A stretch of DNA of 36,044 nucleotides from an uncultured Myxococcales bacterium. Its GTDB lineage: Bacteria; Myxococcota_A; UBA9042. The stretch is from contig CAJBNH010000118.1 in NCBI GenBank assembly GCA_903955385.1, positions 1-36,044 of the forward strand, written 5' to 3'. The notes beneath the pieces were generated by a model. The model was given only the letters and a program-made list of their open reading frames with translations, did not search any database and had not been told where the DNA came from. Below, piece by piece: positions 25,838-32,963 of the stretch. Numbering within the stretch: position 1 is the stretch's first letter; each line of letters opens with the position of its first letter. Position numbers and translations under genes: made by a program.

Positions 25838-25912
25838 GTCCCCGTCGTCTAGCCCGGCCCAGGACACCGGCCTTTCACGCCGAGAACGCGGGTTCGAATC
25901 CCGCCGGGGACG
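25838..25912 (+). tRNA. tRNA-Glu (anticodon UUC)
   Basis: A 75-base cloverleaf. The acceptor stem GTCCCCG pairs with CGGGGAC, the anticodon loop is CTTTCAC with TTC at 25874-25876, and the T arm is GCGGG-TTCGAAT-CCCGC. The discriminator is G25912, as usual for tRNA-Glu; CCA is not encoded. The bottom pair of the anticodon stem reads C-A (25867 with 25883), a mismatch. It is the second member of a pair with tRNA-Lys, 102 bases apart and probably cotranscribed. It also serves tetrapyrrole synthesis in organisms using the C5 pathway. Confidence 0.96.
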
Positions 25913-25929
25913 CTCCCTTCAAGTTGGCC

Positions 25930-25996
25930 GAAACGCAAACGCGCTCACGCTCCGATGGACTTCACCGTCCGCCGGGTCGTGAGCGCGCTTCGTTTC
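25930..25996. terminator. Long inverted repeat between tRNA-Glu and slyD, candidate two-way terminator
   Basis: GAAACG (25930-25935) pairs with CGTTTC (25991-25996), and CGCGCTCACG (25940-25949) pairs with CGTGAGCGCG (25978-25987), separated by a small CAAA/CTT internal loop. The 28-base apical region carries a further GGAC/GTCC pair. That is 16 perfect pairs in two blocks, far more than other intergenic hairpins here. It lies just after tRNA-Glu and just after the slyD stop, so it could end transcription from both sides. No clear U-tract follows on either strand. Confidence 0.5.
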
Positions 25997-26017
25997 AGCC
26001 TGGGGTTGAGCCGCCGC

Positions 26018-26509
26018 CTAGTGGTGGTGATGGTCGCCTTCGCCGTGCACGTGGCCGTGGGTCAGCTCGGTGGCCGTGGCCTTGCGCACTTCGGTGATCT
26101 TGATGTGGAACCTCAGGGTCTCGTCGGCCAGCGGGTGGTTGCCATCCAACATCACCTGGTCGCCCTCTACGCCTGCGATCCAGACCGGGAACGACTCACC
26201 CTGCTCGTCCTCAAGCTCCAGGGGCAGGCCGGGCTCGATCTCGAAGTCCTGCGGCAACACGGTGCGCGGCACGGCGATCAGCTTCGACTCGTCGCGAACG
26301 CCGTAGCCGTCCTCGGGCGCGACCTCGATGTCCCGCTCGTCGCCCACCGCGAGTCCGAGGATCTGCTTTTCGAGTCCCGTGACGATGTTGTCGTGGCCAA
26401 TCAGGAAGCTGAGCGGGCCTTCGCCTTCGGACGAGTCGATCACTTCGTCGCTTCCGCCCAGGCGCAGTTCGTACTCCATGCTGACGACGGTATCCTTTCC
26501 GATCTTCAT
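26018..26509 (-). CDS. slyD: FKBP-type peptidyl-prolyl isomerase with His-rich tail (SlyD)
   Basis: 163 residues from ATG 26509, with GAGGAAG 4-5 bases upstream; the open frame upstream lacks family similarity. It is a cytoplasmic prolyl isomerase and chaperone, and in E. coli also a nickel-binding partner of hydrogenase maturation. Seen: the SlyD-type FKBP start (V-S-M-E-Y-E-L-R-L), G-P-L-S-F-L-I-G-H at about 32-40, the insert-in-flap domain between about 70 and 125 (E-D-G-Y-G-V-R-D, then P-x-D-F), and N-H-P-L-A-D-E-T-L-R-F at about 123-133. The tail reads H-G-H-V-H-G-E-G-D-H-H-H-H, a metal-binding site shorter than in E. coli. The 140-base gap from the upstream amidohydrolase holds a TAGACT -10 candidate. 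Confidence 0.94.
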   Translation of the reverse strand: MKIGKDTVVSMEYELRLGGSDEVIDSSEGEGPLSFLIGHDNIVTGLEKQILGLAVGDERDIEVAPEDGYGVRDESKLIAVPRTVLPQDFEIEPGLPLELEDEQGESFPVWIAGVEGDQVMLDGNHPLADETLRFHIKITEVRKATATELTHGHVHGEGDHHHH

Positions 26510-26610
26510 GTCTTCCTCGACCCGACGGACGCGCGGTCGCTCGGGGGCGGCGGCAGGCCTGGACGAGCCGGAGACGGCCTCGTACCTCGTCATGACCCTG
26601 TTCGCGGCGG

Positions 26611-26639
26611 AGTCTAGCGACAAAACAGGACCGCGGACA
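26611..26639 (-). promoter_or_regulatory. Putative slyD promoter
   Basis: On the minus strand TAGACT (26616 down to 26611) is followed by CCGCC, the same -10 plus discriminator seen before tRNA-Lys. The hexamer at the proper -35 distance (TGTCCG) is poor. About 100 bases of leader would precede the slyD ATG. Confidence 0.3.
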
Positions 26640-26650
26640 GGGGGACCGAC

Positions 26651-29158
26651 CTAGGGTGCGAAGTCGTCAGCGGATCTGGGCAGCAGCTTGTCGGTGCCAT
26701 ACGAGAGCGTCAGGATCCCGCGAATCAGCGAGAAGGTGTCGCCCGACTGGGGTCGGTCGAGGGTCTTGCCCCAAGTGATCAGGTCGTCGCCCACGCGCAG
26801 GCCTCCTTCCAGCAGCAACTCGCCGTAATCATTCCCCGCGGCCTCGTCGGCGTTGCTGGCCTGCACCGTCACGTCCTGCACCTCGACCAACAGCGAGCGG
26901 AAAGGCAGCGATCCTGGGGCCTTGCACAGTGTCGCAGGCGTTTCGACCCAAGGCGTGACCGTATGCCCGCCGTCCAGCACCTGAATCGAGGTGTCGGACA
27001 GTGCCTTCAACCCGTAGAAATTCGCTACCTTGCCGAGAGCGACGATTCGATCACCAACCTTGACCGTGATCTTGGTGCTCTTCGGCAGCTGCAGCGCGAT
27101 GCCGCCCCACGGCGCCACCGGCTCGGCTTGCGCCCACACGGTCGGCGGCGTGGTGCCCTTCTGTGCCACCGCCCCGGTCACGTACAAGTTCTCGATCTTG
27201 ACCAAGTCTCCCTCAGGATAGACGCCGCCATCCTGGTTCAGCACATCGACAGCCACCAGCTTCGACGGACACGGCGCGTCACCCGGATTGGAGCCCTTGG
27301 GACAGGCGTCGCAGGTGTCGCCCTTGCCGTCGTCGTCGGCGTCCTCTTGGGTCGCATTGGGCTTGTCGGGGCAGTTGTCGGCTTCGTCGGCCACGCCATC
27401 GCCATCCTGATCGCCAGGTCCCGGCTGCGGGCACTCCGAATCACCGGGGGCCAGCGGGCACGGGTCACAGGCATCGCCGACGCCGTCGCCGTCCAGGTCG
27501 CCCTGGTCCGGGTCGAACACGTTGGGGCACTTGTCGACCTCATTAGCCTTGCCGTCGCCGTCCAGATCCTTGGCCGAGGGAGAAACCGCCGGCCCGCCTG
27601 CGACGTCGCACTGGATCAGGGCATCGGCCTCGGCCCCGCAGAAGAACAGCGGCCACAGCTTGTAAGCGTACTCGAACGCCGCAGTCGGACTGTCCGCGGC
27701 CTTCGCGTTGGCCAGCGTCGACTCGAGCTTCGACCGAATGTCGGCTACCGACTGGCTGCCGCCGTCCACCGAGGAGTCTTTCGCGCAGACGACCTTGGCC
27801 GCGCCGCACACATCCAGCGGCTCGCAGTCGGCCGAGGAAATGTCCGCCATCAGGGCCGCGTCGCCATACAGCGGCCGACCGCCGACCAGCACCAGACGGG
27901 TCGTCTCTGGCCTCGCCGCGATCACAGCAGCGAAGGGATTGCCGCGATCCCCAGAAAAGACAGCCACATCGGCGATATAGCCGGTGGCCAGGCGTCCGAG
28001 CCAGTCGCCGGCACCCACCGCCGCCGCCGACTCGACCGTCGCCATCCGCACCAACTGCTCGTCGCTCAGCCGGCCACCCCAGCGCTTGGCAGAGAGCTTC
28101 TTGGCGCACTTCAGCTCGTCGAGCATGTTCATCGAACCCGACGGGGTCCAGTCGGGGCCGATCGCGACGCGCACACCCAGATTCAGCGCTGCCGGAACGC
28201 GCGTCGTGTCCCCATACAGGTCCAGATTCGACTGCGGCGACCAGATCAGGTCCACCCCGTACTGTCGCGCCTCAGCGAGCTCGACGCCGGTCAGACCGGT
28301 CGCGTGGATCAGCTTCACGCCCTGCTTCACCAGCCCCTTGGCCGCAAGATCGCTCCACTCGTCGCGGGACAGGGTGTCGATGCCCTCAGCCAGATGCAGG
28401 AGCACGCCCGACGTCGCGCCGGACTGCAGGGCGGTTTGCCACTTCTTGACAGTTGCGTCGGAAACGCCGGAGAGCTTGGTGACTTGCGTGTAGATCGAGT
28501 AGCCGTCCAGACCGTTCGCCGCCGGCTCGTCCAGGTCGCGCACCCACCCCTGAATGCAGGAGCCGCCTGAGGTCCCCTGCATCGCAGTCGTCCCGCTGAC
28601 AAGCCCGCGCAGCTCGGCCCACTTCATGGTCTCGCACTTGGCCTTGTAGAACGTCTCGGACTGCGGTGCCTTGAAGGTGTGGTAGGTCGAATCCGCCTGC
28701 CACTCATAGCGATTCTTGTAGCGCTTGACGTGCTGCCAGCGCGGCAGGTGGTTGTAGTTGGCGTGGTCGTGCGGATTGACCAGACCCGGGGTGATGATGC
28801 CGTCGGTGCACACGACCGTCGCCGAGTCGGCCCCCTCGACGTCGGAGCAGTCCTCCGACACGCACAGGACCAGCCCCGTCGTTGCCGAGACGAAGACCTC
28901 GCCCTCCGGCAGCAGCACGTCGCCCGTCCAGACCGTGCCCTTCAAACGAAGCAATGTCGGGTCGCCGGACACGGGGGCACAGGGCGCCGGCACGAAGGTC
29001 TCGCCGCCGATGTCCGCGTCGCCCAGCGGCGTGTCGGTCACGCTGGCATCGGCGCCGGTCCCTGGGACGTCCCCCGTCTGCGCGCACCCCGCAGCCACGA
29101 GAGCCAAGCCGGTGGCAAACATAACCATCTGGAAATACGGGATGAACTTGGGGCGCAT
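26651..29158 (-). CDS. Lipoprotein amidohydrolase fused to thrombospondin type 3 repeats and an OB-like C-terminus
   Basis: 835 residues from ATG 29158, which has GGAGG 5 bases upstream. The signal ends V-A-A-G-C with lipidated C25, a classic lipobox. Residues about 68-500 form a metal-dependent amidohydrolase. H130-x-H132 lies in P-H-D-H, followed by H255 with nearby E258 (L-L-H-L-A-E-G), H285 (L-I-H-A-T-G) and D336 (G-P-D-W-T-P-S). This set is used by deaminases and chlorohydrolases of the superfamily. Residues about 529-621 are thrombospondin type 3 calcium-binding repeats (D-x-D-G-D-G-x-x-D-x-x-D-x-C-P). Residues about 625-835 look like two OB-type halves ending L-L-P-R-S-A-D-D-F, as in some secreted nuclease-associated domains. 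Substrate unknown. Predicted to be outer-membrane anchored and perhaps surface exposed. An imidazolonepropionase-like or Atz-like activity is possible, but a cytosolic catabolic role is unlikely given the anchor. Confidence 0.85.
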   Translation of the reverse strand: MRPKFIPYFQMVMFATGLALVAAGCAQTGDVPGTGADASVTDTPLGDADIGGETFVPAPCAPVSGDPTLLRLKGTVWTGDVLLPEGEVFVSATTGLVLCVSEDCSDVEGADSATVVCTDGIITPGLVNPHDHANYNHLPRWQHVKRYKNRYEWQADSTYHTFKAPQSETFYKAKCETMKWAELRGLVSGTTAMQGTSGGSCIQGWVRDLDEPAANGLDGYSIYTQVTKLSGVSDATVKKWQTALQSGATSGVLLHLAEGIDTLSRDEWSDLAAKGLVKQGVKLIHATGLTGVELAEARQYGVDLIWSPQSNLDLYGDTTRVPAALNLGVRVAIGPDWTPSGSMNMLDELKCAKKLSAKRWGGRLSDEQLVRMATVESAAAVGAGDWLGRLATGYIADVAVFSGDRGNPFAAVIAARPETTRLVLVGGRPLYGDAALMADISSADCEPLDVCGAAKVVCAKDSSVDGGSQSVADIRSKLESTLANAKAADSPTAAFEYAYKLWPLFFCGAEADALIQCDVAGGPAVSPSAKDLDGDGKANEVDKCPNVFDPDQGDLDGDGVGDACDPCPLAPGDSECPQPGPGDQDGDGVADEADNCPDKPNATQEDADDDGKGDTCDACPKGSNPGDAPCPSKLVAVDVLNQDGGVYPEGDLVKIENLYVTGAVAQKGTTPPTVWAQAEPVAPWGGIALQLPKSTKITVKVGDRIVALGKVANFYGLKALSDTSIQVLDGGHTVTPWVETPATLCKAPGSLPFRSLLVEVQDVTVQASNADEAAGNDYGELLLEGGLRVGDDLITWGKTLDRPQSGDTFSLIRGILTLSYGTDKLLPRSADDFAP

Positions 29159-29173
29159 CGAGGCCTCCGGTGG

Positions 29174-29189
29174 CCCTGGCGCACCAGGG
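29174..29189 (-). other. Hairpin just upstream of the amidohydrolase ribosome site
   Basis: CCCTGG (29174-29179) and CCAGGG (29184-29189) form a 6-bp stem with a 4-base loop, only about 6 bases from the GGAGG ribosome site of the minus-strand lipoprotein gene. It could modulate translation. Short GC hairpins are common in such DNA, so support is modest. Confidence 0.3.
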
Positions 29190-29245
29190 TGGGGGGATGG
29201 GGGCGTGCGACATCGCGGGGGCTGGCCGTCACGGACCCATCGCTC

Positions 29246-29274
29246 AGTGTAGGGACACCGGAACGGCATGGCCA
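29246..29274 (-). promoter_or_regulatory. Putative promoter of the amidohydrolase lipoprotein
   Basis: Minus strand: TGGCCA (29274 down to 29269), a 17-base spacer, TACACT (29251 down to 29246). Four of six positions match in each box. About 88 bases lie between the -10 and the ATG at 29158, and the hairpin at 29174-29189 would be in the leader. Confidence 0.35.
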
Positions 29275-29307
29275 GAAACCGCGTCGGGAAAGGCGGCGGC
29301 CGCTTTC

Positions 29308-29335
29308 GTGACGGGCAGCACGCTTCTGCTACCCT
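29308..29335 (+). promoter_or_regulatory. Putative mlaE promoter
   Basis: GTGACG (29308-29313), a 16-base spacer, TACCCT (29330-29335), then TGGCG. The -10 is identical to that proposed for mnmA. The ATG lies 50 bases downstream. Confidence 0.3.
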
Positions 29336-29384
29336 TGGCGATTCAGGCCGTGCGACGTCCGCGGTGGCCAAGGTAAGGACTGCA

Positions 29385-30221
29385 ATGGCAAGTCAGGTCG
29401 ACACTTCCGACGCACCGCCCCTGTGGCGAAACGTCTGGCTTGGACTTGTGCGCGCCCCAATCGCTGGCCTGGACGCCATCGGCGCGGTGATCCTGTTTTC
29501 GGCAACGGCCTTGTGGCGCGCCGCCAAGCCCCCCTTTCGCTATGGCAACTTCGCGTCCGCGATGGAGTTCGTCGGCGTGGGCTCCCTGGGCATCGTGCTG
29601 CTGACGGGCGCGTTCACGGGAGCGGTGTTTGCCATCCAGACCGCCGTAGCCTTCCAGATCTTCAACGCCAAAAGCCTGATCGGTGGCAGCGTCGCTTTGG
29701 CGCTGGTCCGCGAGCTGGCCCCGACCATCGGCGCGCTGATGGTGGCGGGACGCGTGGGTTCGGCGATGACGACCGAGCTCGGCACCATGCGCGTGACGGA
29801 ACAGATCGACGCGCTGGAGACCATGGCTGTCGACCCGGTGCACTACCTGGTGTCGCCGCGGATCGTCGCTTGCACGCTGACGATGCCGGCTCTGGCGGTG
29901 GGTTTCAACGCGGTGGGCCTCGCGGGGGCCTATCTGGTCTCGGTGGGCATGCTGGGCATCGACCACGCGTCGTTCTTCTCGCGCATCTACGTATGGATCG
30001 TCCCCTCGGACATCGCGTGCACCCTCATCAAGGCCACCGCTTTCGGCTTGGTGATCGGCAGCATCGCGAGCTTCAAGGGCTTCTTCGCCACAGGTGGCAG
30101 CCGCGGCGTAGGTCTCGCGACCACAAGCACGGTCGTCACGACGTCGATCGTCGTCCTGATCGTGGACTACGTCATCACCAGCATCTGGCTGGTCGCCTTC
30201 CCATCTACGGGCACCATGTAG
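29385..30221 (+). CDS. mlaE: MlaE-family ABC transporter permease (lipid transport)
   Basis: 278 residues from ATG 29385, with AAGGA about 6 bases upstream; the longer open frame upstream is Arg/Gly-rich and non-coding in character. Inner-membrane permease of the MCE/Mla phospholipid-trafficking systems. Seen: an amphipathic N-terminal helix, five or so membrane segments, and the family signature E-L-G-T-M-R-V-T-E-Q-I-D-A-L-E-T-M at about 132-148, followed by P-R-I-V-A-C-T-L-T-M-P. G-x-x-V-A-G-R-V-G-S-A is also present just before it. Length is normal. The usual partners (MlaF ATPase, MlaD/MCE protein) are not adjacent: the next gene is convergent prfB. The gene is therefore an orphan permease in this window and must pair with components encoded elsewhere. 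Confidence 0.92.
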   Translation: MASQVDTSDAPPLWRNVWLGLVRAPIAGLDAIGAVILFSATALWRAAKPPFRYGNFASAMEFVGVGSLGIVLLTGAFTGAVFAIQTAVAFQIFNAKSLIGGSVALALVRELAPTIGALMVAGRVGSAMTTELGTMRVTEQIDALETMAVDPVHYLVSPRIVACTLTMPALAVGFNAVGLAGAYLVSVGMLGIDHASFFSRIYVWIVPSDIACTLIKATAFGLVIGSIASFKGFFATGGSRGVGLATTSTVVTTSIVVLIVDYVITSIWLVAFPSTGTM

Positions 30222-30228
30222 GGATTCG

Positions 30229-30244
30229 GCCCGCGGTTTCGGGC
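30229..30244. terminator. Small hairpin between convergent mlaE and prfB
   Basis: GCCCG (30229-30233) pairs with CGGGC (30240-30244) around a CGGTTT loop. It fills most of the 26-base gap between the two stop codons, a natural place for a shared terminator, but the stem is only 5 bp and lacks a U-tract. Confidence 0.25.
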
Positions 30245-30247
30245 GAG

Positions 30248-31388
30248 CTAGTCGAGGGTCGAGCCCACCTGCAGCGCCACCGGCCCATTGGCGGCCGCCA
30301 GCAGATACGCCTTGATGAAGCCGTCGATCTCGCCGTCCAGCACCGCGTCCGTGTTCGACGTCTCGTGCAAGGTTCGGTGATCCTTGACCATTCTGTACGG
30401 AGCCAGCACGTAGCTGCGGATCTGGCTGCCGAAATTGATGCCCAGCTTGGCGGCCTCGATCTCGTCCTTGGCGGCGTTGCGCTTCTTGCGCTCGAAGTCG
30501 ATCAGGCGCGCCATCAGCATCTTCATCGCGGTCGCGCGGTTCTTGTGCTGCGAGCGCTCAGCCTGGCACGCCACCACGATGCCGGTGGGCATGTGCGTCA
30601 GACGGATGGCCGACTCGGTGCGGTTGACGTGCTGACCGCCCGCGCCGCTGGCCCGGTAGGTGTCGACGCGAAGCTCGGTCTCGTCGATCTCGATGTGAAT
30701 CGAGTCGTCTTCTTCCGGCACCACGAACACGCTGCAAAACGTAGTGTGGCGGCGCTTGTTGGCGTCGAACGGGCTGATGCGGACCAGCCGATGCACGCCG
30801 TTCTCCGCCTTGAGGTAGCCGAACGCGAACTCTCCGCTGATGCGCAAGGTCGCGTTCTTGATGCCCGCTTCGTCCCCCGGCTGCTCGTCGACCAGCTCGA
30901 CCTCGTAGCCGCGCGCCTCCGACCACCGCGTGTACATGCGCAGCAGCATCGCGGCCCAGTCGCAGCTCTCTGTCCCGCCGGCACCGGCGTTGACCGACAG
31001 CAGCGCGACCGATCGGTCCGTGGGCGCCGACATGGTCCGGGCAAACTCAGCCTTCTCCAGCTCTGTGACCACCCCGTCCAGCTGTTGCTGCAGCTCTGGA
31101 AGCATTGACGAATCATCTTCCAATTCGGCGAGTTCCGACAGCTCGAGCACCTCGCGCACCGTGGTGGCGGGTCGCTCGACGATGTCGATGGCAGAGGCGC
31201 AGTCGGCCCGCTCTCTCAGCAGTCGTTGGGCGCGGTCGGCGTCGGTCCAGAACTCAGGCTCACCACTGAGCTTCTCGAGCTCGTCAAGCCGTTCGGTCTT
31301 GGAAGCGACGTCAAAGATGCCTGCGCAGCTCAGCCAGTCGTTGCTCGATGGCGGCGGCGCAGGACCGTAGTTCAGCGAAAGTGGCCAT
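30248..31388 (-). CDS. prfB: Peptide chain release factor 2, expressed by programmed +1 frameshift
   Basis: The gene is in two frames. Frame 0 runs from ATG 31388 for 25 codons to an in-frame TGA at 31313-31311. Translation then skips one base (31313) and continues from GAC at 31312 to the stop at 30248, giving 379 residues. The junction is CTT-TGA-C, preceded by AGG three bases upstream, the autoregulatory arrangement of E. coli RF2. After the shift the protein reads F-D-V-A-S-K-T-E-R-L-D-E-L, as RF2 does. Stop-codon recognition S-P-F falls at 205-207 and the catalytic GGQ at 250-252, the same positions as in E. coli RF2. It releases peptides at UGA and UAA; low RF2 favours the shift. A GTG at 31159 opens only a truncated frame lacking the N-terminal domain. 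The gene lies 15 bases downstream of the GYF-domain gene and is likely cotranscribed. Confidence 0.95.
31310..31322 (-). promoter_or_regulatory. Programmed +1 frameshift site of prfB
   Basis: On the minus strand the bases read AGG-CAT-CTT-TGA-C. CTT is codon 25 and TGA codon 26, the same codon position as in E. coli. AGG ends three bases before CTT, where it can pair with the anti-Shine-Dalgarno and push the ribosome forward. The Shine-Dalgarno-like element is shorter than the E. coli AGGGGG. Confidence 0.93.
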
Positions 31389-31403
31389 AAATCCGGGGGA
31401 CTC

Positions 31404-31901
31404 CTACTTCTTCTTCTTGCCGTCGTCGAGGTCGGCGATCGACAGTGAGAACTTGCGGCGAAGCTCCTCGGGCACGGGCGGCAGATTCTCGAACTTGTCG
31501 CCTGCTTCCATGGGGGGCAGCTCGCTGGGGGTCAGCCCGCCCTCTTCGAAGGTCACGGCGGACATGAACCACGAGGTCTCGCTGAACTTCTTGCTCTTGC
31601 TCTTGCCAGCAGTCGCGGGAGCGGCCGTAGCGACGGGAGCAGCGGCGGCGGCGGGAGCAGCGGCGGCGGCGGGAGCAGCGGCGGCGGCGGGAACAGGAGC
31701 AGCGGCAGCTGCAGCAGCACCCGTGCGTCCCTGACTCCAAGCACCGGCGAGTTCGGGCAGCTGGGTCGCGCCGACCCACTTCTGCGTGCGACCGTCGAAC
31801 ACGTACTCGTCGGACTTGAGGGAGCCGTTCTTCACCATCTCGACGAGCTTCTCGATGGGGAACTGCTTGGGCTGTCCGTCACGCTGAATGTAGAAGGTCA
31901 T
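31404..31901 (-). CDS. GYF-domain protein with Ala/Pro-rich linker
   Basis: 165 residues from ATG 31901, with GGAGA 5 bases upstream. Residues about 2-52 match the bacterial GYF_2 domain: F-Y-I-Q-R-D-G-Q-P-K-Q-F-P at the start, L-V-E-M-V-K-N-G-S-L, D-E-Y-V-F-D, and W-V-G-A-T-Q-L-P-E-L. Such domains bind proline-rich partners. Residues about 62-95 are a tandem A-A-A-A-A-P linker. The C-terminal third (about 100-165) is acidic with S-W-F-M-S-A-V-T-F-E-E-G-G-L-T-P-S-E-L-P-P-M and ends K-K-K-K. No signal peptide or membrane segment is visible, so it is probably cytoplasmic. It precedes prfB by 15 bases behind a good promoter candidate. Function unknown; similar GYF proteins are abundant in Myxococcota. 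Confidence 0.85.
   Translation of the reverse strand: MTFYIQRDGQPKQFPIEKLVEMVKNGSLKSDEYVFDGRTQKWVGATQLPELAGAWSQGRTGAAAAAAAPVPAAAAAPAAAAAPAAAAAPVATAAPATAGKSKSKKFSETSWFMSAVTFEEGGLTPSELPPMEAGDKFENLPPVPEELRRKFSLSIADLDDGKKKK
31635..31688 (-). repeat. Three perfect 18-base tandem repeats plus a partial copy in the GYF gene
   Basis: The plus-strand unit GGGAGCAGCGGCGGCGGC occurs three times without change from 31635, followed by a degraded copy beginning GGGAAC at 31689. It encodes the A-A-A-A-A-P linker in frame. Exact identity suggests recent slippage and possible length variation between strains. Confidence 0.9.
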
Positions 31902-31959
31902 GGCTCTCCGTGATGCCCGCCTCGCGAGACCGGGCGGACTGTCATGCGAAACGGCGACG

Positions 31960-31988
31960 AGCATAGTGCAGGCACGTTCCCTGCGCAA
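31960..31988 (-). promoter_or_regulatory. Putative promoter of the GYF gene and prfB
   Basis: Minus strand: TTGCGC (31988 down to 31983), a 17-base spacer, TATGCT (31965 down to 31960), then CGTCGCC. Three and four of six positions match. It lies in the gap between the MBL-fold gene stop and the GYF start, leaving a leader of about 50 bases. Confidence 0.45.
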
Positions 31989-32016
31989 CACGACCGCGCC
32001 ACACCCGCCGACGTGA

Positions 32017-32934
32017 TCAGGGGTCTTGACGACGCCAGCGCCCCCGGTCGCTTTGCGCCCTGCCCTGCTCCTCCAGATGGATGAGATGCGCCCTCAGCGA
32101 CCGCTGTGCCCATCGCCACGCGCCGGGCGACACGTCGCCATAGACGCGGGGCAGCAGGTCCTCAGGCGTCACGCCCTCGCCATCGAGTGCTGCCAGGATC
32201 ACCGCCTCACGCTCGAGCCGATGGTGCAGGTAGTGCGCAATCACCGCTTGACCGTCCGGCAGCACCTGACCATGCGATGGAGCAAGCCAGGTCGCCCCCG
32301 CCGCCGCCATGCGCCGCAGACTCGCCAGGTAGTCGGCCATCGTCCCGTCTTTCGGGTCGACGACGATCGTGCCCGTTCCGGCCACCATGTCGCCCGCCAC
32401 CATCCCGCCCGAACGGTCGTGCTGCAACACCAGATGCCCCGGTGCGTGCCCAGGCGTGTGCAGGGCCGTCCAGCGACTGCCGTCTGCATCCTCAGCGACC
32501 ACGTCTCCGTCCTGAACCAGACCGTCAAACCTCAGGTGCGGCAGACGGTTGACCGTCTCCGCGTGGGCCAGCAGCGGCACCTGCAACCGGAGGCGAAGGG
32601 CCTCGGCCGCCCCGACGTGATCAGAGTGGTGGTGGGTCAACAGGAGCGCGCGCAGCTTCCACCCGAGGTTGCGGAGCACGCCGACCAGCCCCACCAGCCG
32701 GTCCTGATCGCGCAAATCGGGCGCCGAGGGATCGACCAGCACGGTCCGCGCGCTGCCGACAAGAAAGTGATTCGTGGTGGTGGCGGGCGGAATCGTCAGG
32801 GTCGCAAGGGGCAGGCGCACCAGCCCGGGGGCAACCACCGACGCGTCGGGACAGGTCTGTGCGGCGCGTTGCAGCGATGGCGGGTCTGGGGACGACAACA
32901 CGGCAGCGGGCCTCGCGGAGCGACCCGGCGACAC
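32017..32934 (-). CDS. MBL-fold metallohydrolase with C-terminal winged helix (LACTB2-like)
   Basis: 305 residues if started at GTG 32934; no strong ribosome site is seen, and the first 30 residues are not family-conserved, so the start is uncertain. Zinc ligands of the metallo-beta-lactamase fold are complete: H101-x-H103-x-D105-H106 in T-H-H-H-S-D-H-V-G, H163 in H-T-P-G-H, D182 in A-G-D-M-V, and H221 in S-H-G. Residues about 240-290 form a winged-helix-like tail (R-E-A-V-I-L-A-A-L ending A-H-L-I-H-L-E-E-Q-G) as in the LACTB2 group. That group includes hydrolases and endoribonucleases, so the substrate is open; a glyoxalase II or lactonase role is also possible. Divergent from rpmB across about 150 bases; followed by the GYF-prfB unit on the same strand. 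Confidence 0.87.
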   Translation of the reverse strand: MSPGRSARPAAVLSSPDPPSLQRAAQTCPDASVVAPGLVRLPLATLTIPPATTTNHFLVGSARTVLVDPSAPDLRDQDRLVGLVGVLRNLGWKLRALLLTHHHSDHVGAAEALRLRLQVPLLAHAETVNRLPHLRFDGLVQDGDVVAEDADGSRWTALHTPGHAPGHLVLQHDRSGGMVAGDMVAGTGTIVVDPKDGTMADYLASLRRMAAAGATWLAPSHGQVLPDGQAVIAHYLHHRLEREAVILAALDGEGVTPEDLLPRVYGDVSPGAWRWAQRSLRAHLIHLEEQGRAQSDRGRWRRQDP

Positions 32935-32963
32935 TCAGGGAGGGCGAGTCGACCGACTGGACC

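Noticed and set aside
25704-25982. Short open frame spanning the two tRNA genes
   Set aside because: It runs straight through both cloverleaves; the tRNA folds explain the sequence.
25663-25996. Integrated element next to the tRNA genes
   Set aside because: No integrase, no duplicated tRNA 3' end and no phage genes are visible; the inverted repeat alone does not establish an attachment site.
26963-28570. Plus-strand open frame of 535 codons opposite the amidohydrolase gene
   Set aside because: No recognisable motif and an Arg/Val/Gly composition expected of an antisense shadow; the minus-strand frame has a full metal site, a lipobox and calcium repeats.
31159-31161. GTG at 31159 as the start of a shorter release factor
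   Set aside because: It would remove the N-terminal RF2 domain, while the upstream CTT-TGA-C frameshift site restores a full-length protein with standard numbering.
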